Shown here one piece after another: positions 8,030-15,941 of a DNA stretch of 36,438 bases. Numbering within the stretch: the stretch's first letter is position 1; every line of letters begins with the position of its first letter. The stretch lies in assembly GCA_021732565.1 (NCBI GenBank), contig JAKFUT010000065.1, forward strand, positions 1 to 36,438. Direction: 5' to 3'. Below the pieces are notes generated by a model that saw only the letters and a program-made list of their open reading frames with translations, did no database searches and was not told where the DNA came from. The stretch comes from Candidatus Obscuribacterales bacterium. Its GTDB lineage: Bacteria; Cyanobacteriota; Vampirovibrionia; Obscuribacterales; Obscuribacteraceae. The position numbers were made by a program, and so were the translations under genes.

Positions 8030-8254
8030 ATGGCCAGCGATTGGCGGCACTTGACCAAAACCCGGAGGCGGCAACAGTGAAAAGCCCCTGGCCGGTGCCA
8101 CTCAAACAGCGGCAATCGTGGCTAACGATTACTCGCCGGGAGATTCAACGGACGAGCCAATTATCGTACAGCCATCGCAGAAAGCGTCCTGGCTCCTCAA
8201 CAGCGGACTGCTAAAACCCCACGGGCAGACGTTTACCACCAGAGCTGGGGCATT

Positions 8255-8932
8255 TCACTGTCGAACGAATTGCTTTTTGTGTGCAGGCAGACTATGCGTT
8301 CCACCTATCGTCATTTTCTGCTCCAGTGTTTCACCGATCAATTCGGACATTGTCTTCCATGTTGCTTCCCACGAATCCGAGGTCCGTATCATGGGACTTG
8401 TTGAATCTGTGAATTCTGTCGCGCCAGGAAGGTCGAAGACACGCTGGTGCCGATTCTTGTTACGTTGATAAAGCAATGAGTCGGCCGTGAACACAAGATC
8501 TGCTTTTTTCAAAAGGCGCGATTCTAAATCCTTGACTGAAGAATCTATCTGCATATTCGACAACTCTTCAGTGCAGTCGTAGATACAAAGTTCACTGTTG
8601 TCTTGAAACAGCCAATCCAGACCCGTCGGCGTATAGTACCAGCTTATATATTCGGTGATTCGGCGTGTATTCAAAAAATTTGTCAACAGCGCTCGCTGCA
8701 CAAATAGTTGCTTCTCCTCTGCCAGCTTCGGTGACACTACCGGGGTAACAACGATTACACCATATTCATGTTCTTGAACTAACAACTTGTTGGTACTCTG
8801 CTGGAAAATTGGTTCTTCAATGTAGAAAACCCTGTGATTTCGGGCGCAGCGACTCAGTAAATGCTGCGGGCGGCCAAAACCATCATTCCAACGCACATGG
8901 GACAAGCAAAGCACATCGAGATATCGTTTCAT
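8255..8932 (-). CDS. Glycosyltransferase with internal deletion (N-terminal domain only)
   Basis: 225 residues; members of this family are normally about 380 or more. ATG 8932 follows GAGGTG at good spacing. The first 160 residues match the N-terminal half of GT-B (GT4-like) envelope glycosyltransferases: LCLSHVRWNDGFGRPQHLLS, RVFYIEEPIF, ISWYYTPTGLDWL, CIYDCTEELS, LLKKADLVFTADSLLY. Right after the point where relatives read NVHxxPSSVDxxHF, the sequence jumps to DSWEATWKTMSELI, which normally lies at the extreme C-terminus (SWDATWxxMxxLI). The whole sugar-nucleotide-binding C-terminal Rossmann domain is therefore missing with the frame kept. It is probably inactive as a transferase. It lies 126 bases downstream of the LCP gene on the same strand, consistent with an envelope glycopolymer locus. 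Confidence 0.8.
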   Translation of the reverse strand: MKRYLDVLCLSHVRWNDGFGRPQHLLSRCARNHRVFYIEEPIFQQSTNKLLVQEHEYGVIVVTPVVSPKLAEEKQLFVQRALLTNFLNTRRITEYISWYYTPTGLDWLFQDNSELCIYDCTEELSNMQIDSSVKDLESRLLKKADLVFTADSLLYQRNKNRHQRVFDLPGATEFTDSTSPMIRTSDSWEATWKTMSELIGETLEQKMTIGGTHSLPAHKKQFVRQ

Positions 8933-9058
8933 CGCGCACCTCTTCAGAGCCAATTTCGAACGATTCGCTTAACTGTGCGAATTGACGGACGAGACGAGTA
9001 CCTGGTTCCGAACTTACGAAGTCGCAGAACCCTGTTGGCAACTACAAAACAGCCGTTG

Positions 9059-10006
9059 CTAAGTCTTTGGTGCTCGCCCCTGCAGTCGATCCAGCAATGC
9101 CTTAGCTTGATCGGAATTCACGATCCAGTAACTTGTTCTTTGAATGATTGCCGGGTGCCCGGGAATTGAAGCCATTGAAATGTCTTTATCCTGCAGCCCC
9201 AATCCGAACAAAGCGAATTGTCCCAGCTGTTCCACAGAGAGGTCCGTTTTTACGCAGTGGCTGAACATGGCGATCAACTGCGGCAAGTGGGTAACCACAA
9301 ATTGCGGCTCAGAGATTTTCTTGAATGTAAGCATTAACACTTGCTGTTGGCGGCGGATTCTACCGATGTCTGCCTCAGGGGTATGCCTGAATCTAACATA
9401 CTGCTCCACTTGATCGGAGGAAAGCCACTGGCGGCCGGGTTTGAGATCGATGTGTAGTTTGCCGGAATTGTCCGTGTAGTGCATCCTTTGATCGACATCC
9501 ACTTCAAGCGGTCCGATCATATTGAATAAAGAACGCATCGCTGATGTATCTATTACAACATAATGATCAACCGGTATCTTAAATGCAGAACTCACAGTTT
9601 TCATGGCGAGTTTCGGTCCACCATAAGCATGTGCTGAGTTGATCTTGCCGTTACCGTGACCGGGGATCGCGACCCGGCTGTCGCGAGGAATTGATACTAA
9701 CGACGCTTTCTTAGTTTGCGGATCACATGTACACAAAATGGTTGTATCTGATCGAGTCAGAGCCTCCTTAATCTTGGTAGAAGTATTGTCAACGCCCATC
9801 AGAAGGATGCTCGTACGTTGGGGTAGCAAGGCCACGGCTCCTGCATTCATTGCTATCGATATGGGATTAAAGGCTAGTAACCGATGCTCACTTGGTTGGT
9901 CGGCCGATGTTGGAGCAAAAAATGAAAGGCCTAATATTGTTCCGCAAAGAATCGACCACACGAGGGATCGAACCCGCTTTTCGCCTCGGGCTGGATGTGT
10001 GTCCAT
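9059..10006 (-). CDS. LytR-CpsA-Psr (LCP) family glycopolymer transferase
   Basis: 315 residues. A hydrophobic N-terminal anchor (SLVWSILCGTILGLSFF, about 14-30) is followed by the LCP domain: ILLMGVDN, RSDTTILCTCDPQTKKASLV, SIPRDSRV, KINSAHAYGG, DHYVVIDTSAMRSLFNMIGP, then QVEQYVRFRHTPEADIGRIR with the conserved YxRxRH...DxxRxxRQ signature. LCP proteins transfer polyprenyl-linked glycopolymers onto peptidoglycan or proteins on the outer face of the cytoplasmic membrane. In cyanobacterial relatives the acceptor is less well known. ATG 10006 lacks a good Shine-Dalgarno, so the exact start is uncertain by a few codons. The truncated glycosyltransferase follows on the same strand. Confidence 0.93.
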   Translation of the reverse strand: MDTHPARGEKRVRSLVWSILCGTILGLSFFAPTSADQPSEHRLLAFNPISIAMNAGAVALLPQRTSILLMGVDNTSTKIKEALTRSDTTILCTCDPQTKKASLVSIPRDSRVAIPGHGNGKINSAHAYGGPKLAMKTVSSAFKIPVDHYVVIDTSAMRSLFNMIGPLEVDVDQRMHYTDNSGKLHIDLKPGRQWLSSDQVEQYVRFRHTPEADIGRIRRQQQVLMLTFKKISEPQFVVTHLPQLIAMFSHCVKTDLSVEQLGQFALFGLGLQDKDISMASIPGHPAIIQRTSYWIVNSDQAKALLDRLQGRAPKT

Positions 10007-11291
10007 TATTGTTGCACCACTGTGCGTTAAATACGATTGTCAACAAGTTATGTGACCCGCCCGAACATGGCTTTGTTCCACTGGTCTCAAGGCTATAACG
10101 CGTTCGCTCTGCCGTATATGCGGCAAGGCATCGCCTGTGGTGCTTGAACATAGGAGGTTTGCGGAGAAGCATATCCCCGATCACGACGCCTCCTTATTAC
10201 CGCGGTATCACGTTTGAGACGCCACACATTCATTACCCGTTCTATTTACGTACGTAAAACACTTTTCCCCGCGGCCTGAACGGTAGAGGCCGCCCACGCG
10301 GGATCACGGAAGCGGTGTCATAGTCGGAAACCGCGACGAAATCTGCACGCTGTTTGTCCAATGTCCAACTCAGTAAGATTCAGGTTCATGAAGGGCAAGA
10401 CATCGCGAAACCAGATCATCGGTTACGAAACATTTGAGCGCAGCAGGATCGGTCGAAGCACGTGTGTAGTAGTACGAGTACCGACAGCGTGAGAGACGAG
10501 AGAGAAGTGCTGTTGGAGCAGGTCAAAGCTCGCGATTACCGAAGGGGAGTGGAAGTAAGCCGATTGTTTGAAACCTTCTGAATGGACATACTACCGATAT
10601 CTGACGGAGCTTGAACAGCGGAAAGAATCCGATCCATGATGGCAAGATTCTCGACCCGTTTGAGATGAACGGCGTAGCACCACGGCCGAGACTTCGTGCA
10701 CCATCAGGCCAAGTCAGTTCCTGCAATCGAAACTCGTGCGTGCGTCCAACATGACAAGCAGTATCAGTCACACTTGCGGTGGACACTTCACCAACCGGAC
10801 GGCGCCTCAATCACTGGTTTTCTTCACCTGCTCTTACACCTTTGGGTGATATTGAATTGGTACTCAATAGGGATGCGGACAAAGCCGACAGGAGGTAGAT
10901 CTGTTATTAGCGGTGACCGAAGGTGATGGTATGAATGTGAATCTTAGCAAGCAAAGATCAGCATAATCAAATTACTCATAAGCAAGATGAGCAATGAGGA
11001 AATAGGGCAATATCTCGGGCTTCGGCAGATCAGGTAGAAACGACCTTGATGCAGGTCTACTTCAAGATGATCCCCCCTTACACTCAATCAGCTTTGGTGG
11101 TACGAGCCGATCTTCAGTGATACCAGAAGCCGATCGAACAGCAGTGACCATGGTTCTCTAATCCGGATACCGGTCTTTAACCAAGAATCGTGCCGTTCAT
11201 TCCGGATACCGCTGATAATCAGTCCTGCGATTGAGGCAGTTTTCAAAAATCAATAAAATCATAGAATAGACTACGCGAAGGACGGTGAACC
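10007..11291. other. Gene-poor stretch with decayed coding fragments
   Basis: No intact gene longer than about 95 codons is convincing here. On the plus strand, 10471-10639 reads as frameshifted peptide (VRDEREVLLEQVKARDYRRG, then WTYYRYLTELEQRKESDP one frame over after a stop), suggesting a decayed helical or DNA-binding protein. A Crp/Fnr-like fragment lies at 10981-11037. The stretch looks like a graveyard of regulatory or mobile genes, although no transposase motif or terminal inverted repeat is visible. Confidence 0.5.
10981..11037 (+). pseudogene. Possible Crp/Fnr-type HTH remnant
   Basis: SKMSNEEIGQYLGL followed by a stop resembles the recognition-region opening of Crp/Fnr regulators (MSREEIGxYLGLxxETVSR). 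The expected ETVSR helix does not follow in any frame that I can see. Only about 12 residues match, so this is tentative. Confidence 0.28.
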
Positions 11292-11474
11292 ATGAATGCG
11301 AGTGAAGCACTCACGCCCCGAGAAATACAGATCATGCGGCTCATTGTTGATGGTTTTAGTAATGCCACCATAGCCACTCACCCGGGAATTACTCGGGACA
11401 CGGTAAAGACTCACGTGAATGACAGAAAGGCGACTTATTTCTGGATTAATCCAGAAATAGGCAGCGGAGTGTAG
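11292..11474 (+). CDS. Orphan LuxR/GerE-type HTH peptide, 60 aa
   Basis: ATG 11292 has AAGGA nine bases upstream. Residues 6-42 match the LuxR C-terminal HTH (LTPREIQIMRLIVDGFSNAT, then TRDTVKTHV). No receiver, autoinducer or sensor domain precedes it, and the last helix that normally follows VKTHV is replaced by an unrelated tail (NDRKATYFWINPEIGSGV) encoded partly by a 24-bp palindrome. It could be a free-standing DNA-binding peptide of the GerE size class, but the altered tail and decayed surroundings make a truncated remnant equally likely. Confidence 0.55.
   Translation: MNASEALTPREIQIMRLIVDGFSNATIATHPGITRDTVKTHVNDRKATYFWINPEIGSGV
11436..11459. repeat. 24-bp perfect palindrome inside the LuxR-like ORF
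   Basis: TATTTCTGGATT is followed immediately by its reverse complement AATCCAGAAATA with no loop. It overlaps the tail of the 60-residue HTH ORF. Lack of a loop and of a following T-run argues against a terminator; an operator, a recombination site or an insertion scar is possible. Confidence 0.7.
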
Positions 11475-11645
11475 GACTCGGCGAAATTGATTAAGTCTTC
11501 CGGTGCGCAAATCGAGGTCAAAGACTTCTGTTTGAAGATGCCCGAAGCCCGGGAAGCTTGATCGCCGGCAGCAGGCTCTGGTACAAACGATTCTCTATTG
11601 CATTTAAGAACTGACTTCACAAGTTTTCCACGAATCTCTCTCAAA

Positions 11646-14516
11646 ATGCTTTTTTCAACGAATACTGAAGATTCATCAATTACAGTGAACAGTCAAACCA
11701 GGCGTTGGTTGCCGAATACATCAGACAGGGAGTCGACGATAGTGTTAGAGGACCAAGCAATAAATGACGGTTCCCTTGAATTTACCTCTTGTGGAGCTGG
11801 CTATACGGATGGCGGCAAAGATCGTTTACTAAATCGCGCAGCCTCCTCATGGCTGCCACTCCGCCGATTGGGTAAGACGATCAGGGGCGGAACCACCTTC
11901 CTGGCATGCCAATACATTGATCGCAAAAGGTTGGCGAACGGTAATCTCACTGAAATCCAGCCCATCGGATGTGCAAAAACTTTGCAGGCAATTGATCTCG
12001 CGGGGAACATCTGGTTCACAGTGTGGATGAATGCAGAAGAGCACCCCGTAAGCTTTCAAGAAAGAGACGGATTCAGGTGGAGCAGCGTTGACGGCTGGAA
12101 TTGGGCAAACGACGAATGTTCCTCCAACAGTTGGCAAGGCAAAATAGATATTGTCGACAATGCCCTCGTTCAGATTTGCGCAGACCACACGAGCTATCGA
12201 AAGATCGACGGAAGAAAGATTCTGCACTTTGAGTCGATTGGTCTTTCCATAACCCAATATGCGGATGGAACAACAACCTCCGAACAGAAATTGCCCGACG
12301 GTTTGCGCGAGATAACAGCAGTAGATGCCGGGGGCAATGAGTCGTACAGAGCAACAATTGCTGCCGACGGCATATCCCTGATTTCCTTTCAGGATTACTT
12401 ACCGATGGGCTGTTCCGACCCGAAGGAAAGACAGAGAAAAGGAATCATAAGGCTCGAACCCGACGGAACCTTGATGTGGAGAGATCGCTATGATATTCGT
12501 AATCCAGGAATTAACTACAAGTCGGACGGAACCAGGATAATCATTGACTCGCTGAGAGGCATAAGAGAGACATATTACCCGGACCAATCGAAGGTCATAG
12601 AGTGGCTCAGGGAACAGATGACCCTCCGACAAAGATCAGACGGGACCTCTACCATGGAAAGGGTCTTCGACACCAATCTTCGTGAGATGGTCTACCGAGA
12701 CTTCTATGGCGATCACTTGCATACGATTAGAGTCGACACCAAAGGAAACATTGTTTATTTTCAAACTGGTGACCGAATTTACACCACTATTGATGGAGAG
12801 AACTGGCAGGTTTCCTGGCGTCCGGAATCACTCAAAGTAGCGTTCCTATTAAACGCGGCGGACGCTGTCATCATGAAATCATTAGAAGGACGCGGCGAAC
12901 TCGTACATTGCGCTGATGGACAAATCGTCATAGCTAGAAGCGACGGTACCACAAAGACTCAGCAACAAGACGGCACACTGGTGATCACGCAAATAACCGG
13001 CGATAGAATTTCTACGCATGTTGATGGAACAGTTATTGAGGAACGGAAGATTCTCAACAATACGCATCAAAAGATACTCGTTCGGAATTGCAAAGGCAGA
13101 GTACGTCACCAGATCATACTTTCATCCGAAGGCATTCCAGTCTCCTTTCGAATCCGCAATGGCGAAACATGGAAGAGTACCGATGGATATCACTGGACCA
13201 ACCTCGAACAATCGCCGGCGGATCATTCCAAATCGTCGTGGCTTGGAACTATAGAAATTGATCAATGGGGAAATCTTATCCAGAAGAATCCAGAATTCAT
13301 TTGGCACCACGGCCGAAATGGTACCAGCATATTTCATATTAACCAGGAAATTCCAGACGGCAAGTCTGGGCAGCATACTGATTTAGTTCTGCAATTTGTG
13401 GACACCGTGGAATTCTTTGGTCCAAATGCGAAGAAGCACAACACTCTTTTGGCGAAATTGAAATCGTCACTGCGACAAGTTTCACAAGACATCAAGAAGT
13501 TCAGATGCGGACAAGACGAGATAGAGGAATGCTATCGTAATCTTGGGAGAGTGCTCACTGCCGAATCGTCGCAATCGCTTAGTTTCTTTGACAGAATGAC
13601 AGTGGCCGAAGAGTGTCTGGCTAATCTCATTAATCCCGGAAGCATCAACCAGGGTCACCGAGGAACTTGCACGGTCGCCGCAACTGAAACTGTGATGTAC
13701 GTGAAGGCGCCATCGAGAGCTATTCAATTAGTCGCTGATGTGTTTCTGAATGGAAGTTTCCAAACAAAGGACGGCACCACTATAAGGCTGTATCCAGCCT
13801 CGCGGACCCCGGACAGGGAAGCGAGCCCTAGAGGGGCCAAGAAGAGGGCGCGCTTGCGCAACTATGCCTCTCAACTCTTTCAACTAACAGCAGTGAATGT
13901 CTTTTGGCAAAGGGACCGCAATGAAGGAATAGGCGGAATAATTCAGTATCGGCAGCAAAAGGACACCGAATACCTTTGGGACACAAAAGTCCATGGCAGG
14001 AGAACAGAAGGAAACGACAACCAGCCAACTACATCGCCTTCACTAGGTATGAAGAACTTGGCGGACATCTACAGTCAAATCACCGGAGAAAGCATTGACA
14101 CGGTCGTAGCAATAACTCAATCGAGCACAACAATGATGCCTGGAGTAACCGGGTACGAAACGGAAGAAGATCTGCAAAGACTTCTGGATAAGATGAGCAA
14201 AGCTAATGAGCTTCCAGTTGTAACTGATGTGCACTGTGGAGAAAGACCATTCCTAACGAGGAACATACTTGAGCCTCGCTGGCACGCAATCACAATCAGG
14301 TCTTACCACAATAGCGAAGTTGAGATCACGAATTCTTGGGGCGAAGACGATATTAGCTTGAAGAGCACCAGGCTTTCGGTGAGCCAATTGTATAGTGCCG
14401 GAACTAATCTGACAGGCGTGCTATTCCGTTTTCAATCACTTCTTGTGATCGGCTCCGGCACACTCTCACCAATACACAACGCACTGATCTGGCTCGTGAT
14501 TTGCCAAAAGGCCTGA
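11646..14516 (+). CDS. Large protein with beta-repeat front and papain-like peptidase domain
   Basis: 956 residues from ATG 11646; the frame extends to TTG 11598 and neither start has a clear ribosome site. Residues about 60-600 are beta-rich, with repeated D-G-T turns (YADGTTTSEQ, LEPDGTLMWRD, YKSDGTRI, RSDGTSTMER) and a larger duplicated module (PVSFxxRxGxxWxSxDGxxW near 145 and 500). The C-terminal third is papain-like: INQGHRGTC gives Q669 and C675, six apart as in papain Q19/C25; RWHAI gives H880 and ITNSWG gives N896, sixteen apart as in papain H159/N175. It is therefore probably an active C1-type cysteine peptidase or a close relative. No Sec signal peptide or membrane span is seen. 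Target and export route are unknown; toxin-like effector is one reading. Confidence 0.85.
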   Translation: MLFSTNTEDSSITVNSQTRRWLPNTSDRESTIVLEDQAINDGSLEFTSCGAGYTDGGKDRLLNRAASSWLPLRRLGKTIRGGTTFLACQYIDRKRLANGNLTEIQPIGCAKTLQAIDLAGNIWFTVWMNAEEHPVSFQERDGFRWSSVDGWNWANDECSSNSWQGKIDIVDNALVQICADHTSYRKIDGRKILHFESIGLSITQYADGTTTSEQKLPDGLREITAVDAGGNESYRATIAADGISLISFQDYLPMGCSDPKERQRKGIIRLEPDGTLMWRDRYDIRNPGINYKSDGTRIIIDSLRGIRETYYPDQSKVIEWLREQMTLRQRSDGTSTMERVFDTNLREMVYRDFYGDHLHTIRVDTKGNIVYFQTGDRIYTTIDGENWQVSWRPESLKVAFLLNAADAVIMKSLEGRGELVHCADGQIVIARSDGTTKTQQQDGTLVITQITGDRISTHVDGTVIEERKILNNTHQKILVRNCKGRVRHQIILSSEGIPVSFRIRNGETWKSTDGYHWTNLEQSPADHSKSSWLGTIEIDQWGNLIQKNPEFIWHHGRNGTSIFHINQEIPDGKSGQHTDLVLQFVDTVEFFGPNAKKHNTLLAKLKSSLRQVSQDIKKFRCGQDEIEECYRNLGRVLTAESSQSLSFFDRMTVAEECLANLINPGSINQGHRGTCTVAATETVMYVKAPSRAIQLVADVFLNGSFQTKDGTTIRLYPASRTPDREASPRGAKKRARLRNYASQLFQLTAVNVFWQRDRNEGIGGIIQYRQQKDTEYLWDTKVHGRRTEGNDNQPTTSPSLGMKNLADIYSQITGESIDTVVAITQSSTTMMPGVTGYETEEDLQRLLDKMSKANELPVVTDVHCGERPFLTRNILEPRWHAITIRSYHNSEVEITNSWGEDDISLKSTRLSVSQLYSAGTNLTGVLFRFQSLLVIGSGTLSPIHNALIWLVICQKA

Positions 14517-14615
14517 GCCGCCTCAAGCAGACAGCAGACACGGCAGTATGCTCGCCGAATATGATCCTTGGACGGTCCTTGACCGCTTCTTTCGGCGATG
14601 TTGGCTCGGGGTATG

Positions 14616-15512
14616 TCATAGATTGTTCCGTGTGCAGAAGCTGGAAACCGATGTAAAAAACGCGTTGCCCTTGCCAAAAGAGCCGTGTGTTCCCTCCGGC
14701 AAAGTGAGGAGTGTTTTCGGCTCTTCGGCTGCGCGATAAAGATCTTCTGCATTCTTATAAGACAAAACTTTGTCTCGCTTTCCGTGCACGATCAACAGGG
14801 GAGGATGAGGTTTCCGGAACACAGCGATATTGTCCAGCCCCTGAGTCGGAAACATTGAGTCCGGATAGAGATGGAGAAACGGCAATAGATCGCGACTAGC
14901 CCTGAAGAGCGATGAATATCCCGACAGCAAAATAACACCGCCGAGTTTGCGCCGAAGAGCAAGTTGCCCGGTTACTCCAGTTCCAAACGATTCCCCGTAG
15001 CCAATAATGTCGTGGCTGGATCTGTGCTCGTGTTGGATCAAGTAATCATATGCAGCTGCAACATCATCGCAAACGCCATCAAGAGATGGACTGCCCTCGC
15101 TTTTTCCATAGCCCTGGTAATCATATTGAAGCACAGAGCCGCCGCATTGGAGCAACAGACGAGGGCAACAGAGTTTGCCATATATGTTGCCGCCCTGACC
15201 TTCGCTGACGAGAAACACTCGTTTGGTATTTGGCAATTCAAAGAACAGACCGTGCAGCATCTTGCCATTTGCAGTAGGAAAGGTCACATCTCTCTTCGTA
15301 GCCTTGAATTCCGCCTCAATAGCCTTGACCTTGACTGCGTCAATGTTGGTGGATTGCCGATCCGGATGAAACAGGGCAATCTTGTACAGAGGCCAGGCTA
15401 CAGGTGGCGCTAATGCTACATAAGCCGCCAGCGGTATCAGGCCAGCAATTGCAGCTTGTTTTGCGAGCTTGCCCACAATTTCATGTTCCTTGTCTGCTGC
15501 GCATCCTCGCAT
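14616..15512 (-). CDS. Membrane-anchored alpha/beta-hydrolase
   Basis: 298 residues. A hydrophobic segment (AAIAGLIPLAAYVALAPPVAW, about 20-40) anchors the protein. The hydrolase core follows: GKMLHGLFFE, VLQYDYQGYGKSEGSP, the nucleophile elbow GYGESFGTG with S175, VHGKRDKV with D247 and EGTHGSF with H276, a complete Ser-Asp-His triad. It resembles the BEM46/ABHD13-like group of serine hydrolases. The substrate is unknown; esterase or peptidase activity is likely. ATG 15512 gives the full anchor but has no strong Shine-Dalgarno. It is convergent with the papain-like gene, with about 100 bases between stops. Confidence 0.88.
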   Translation of the reverse strand: MRGCAADKEHEIVGKLAKQAAIAGLIPLAAYVALAPPVAWPLYKIALFHPDRQSTNIDAVKVKAIEAEFKATKRDVTFPTANGKMLHGLFFELPNTKRVFLVSEGQGGNIYGKLCCPRLLLQCGGSVLQYDYQGYGKSEGSPSLDGVCDDVAAAYDYLIQHEHRSSHDIIGYGESFGTGVTGQLALRRKLGGVILLSGYSSLFRASRDLLPFLHLYPDSMFPTQGLDNIAVFRKPHPPLLIVHGKRDKVLSYKNAEDLYRAAEEPKTLLTLPEGTHGSFGKGNAFFTSVSSFCTRNNL

Positions 15513-15550
15513 TGACGCTTTCGGCGAAGCTGCAGGCCAATCCTCAGCTT

Positions 15551-15628
15551 ACCTGGCAGGGTTCTCCTGTCAGGTAAGCAAAAGACACTTCATTAAGTGT
15601 CTTTTGCGATTATTCTGCCCTGCCAGGT
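15551..15628. repeat. Nested, mutually exclusive inverted repeats
   Basis: ACCTGGCAGG (15551-15560) can pair locally with CCTGTCAGGT (15566-15575, one mismatch) or distally with CCTGCCAGGT (15619-15628, perfect). The distal pairing encloses the 13-bp hairpin at 15578-15607. The remaining gap between the two genes (15513-15941) shows no ORF that I trust. Confidence 0.55.
15578..15607. terminator. Bidirectional terminator-like hairpin
   Basis: GCAAAAGACACTT pairs perfectly with AAGTGTCTTTTGC across a CATT loop. The A4 and T4 ends of the stem let it act as an intrinsic terminator on either strand. It lies between the TPR gene (ends 15942) and the hydrolase (starts 15512), so those two minus-strand genes are probably not one transcript. 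Confidence 0.6.
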
Positions 15629-15941
15629 GTAATCGTTTTTATGCATCGAGTGCGTCTCGTCACGACTTGGGGTGACTTCAGATACTTTGACTGACGGTTC
15701 ATGGTGCCATACATTCTTTCCTGGCTAACGCCATCTTGCCAGACGGGCAATCTGTTTTCCATGACTGTGCAAACAGGCAATTCTTCTGAGACCGTGCTCG
15801 CATCGGGTAAATCTGATATTACGTGAACGAGCGGAAGTCCGCTTCACCGGCAGAAACACCCGTAGCTGTTCATGCTATTCGCGTTGGTCCTGCGCCTGAT
15901 TGAACTAAAGGATGTATTCATGGTCGCGACCAAATACGGGC

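Noticed and set aside
9955..9990. tRNA T-arm-like string (GGGTTCGATCCCT on the minus strand)
   Set aside because: It lies inside the LCP coding sequence, the stem does not pair properly, and no acceptor, D or anticodon arm is found around it.
10889..10895. AGGAGGT Shine-Dalgarno-like site
   Set aside because: No start codon lies at suitable spacing downstream and no open frame follows.
10696..10926. 76-codon plus-strand frame
   Set aside because: No ribosome site, no recognisable motif, and it lies in the decayed stretch; it is probably chance.
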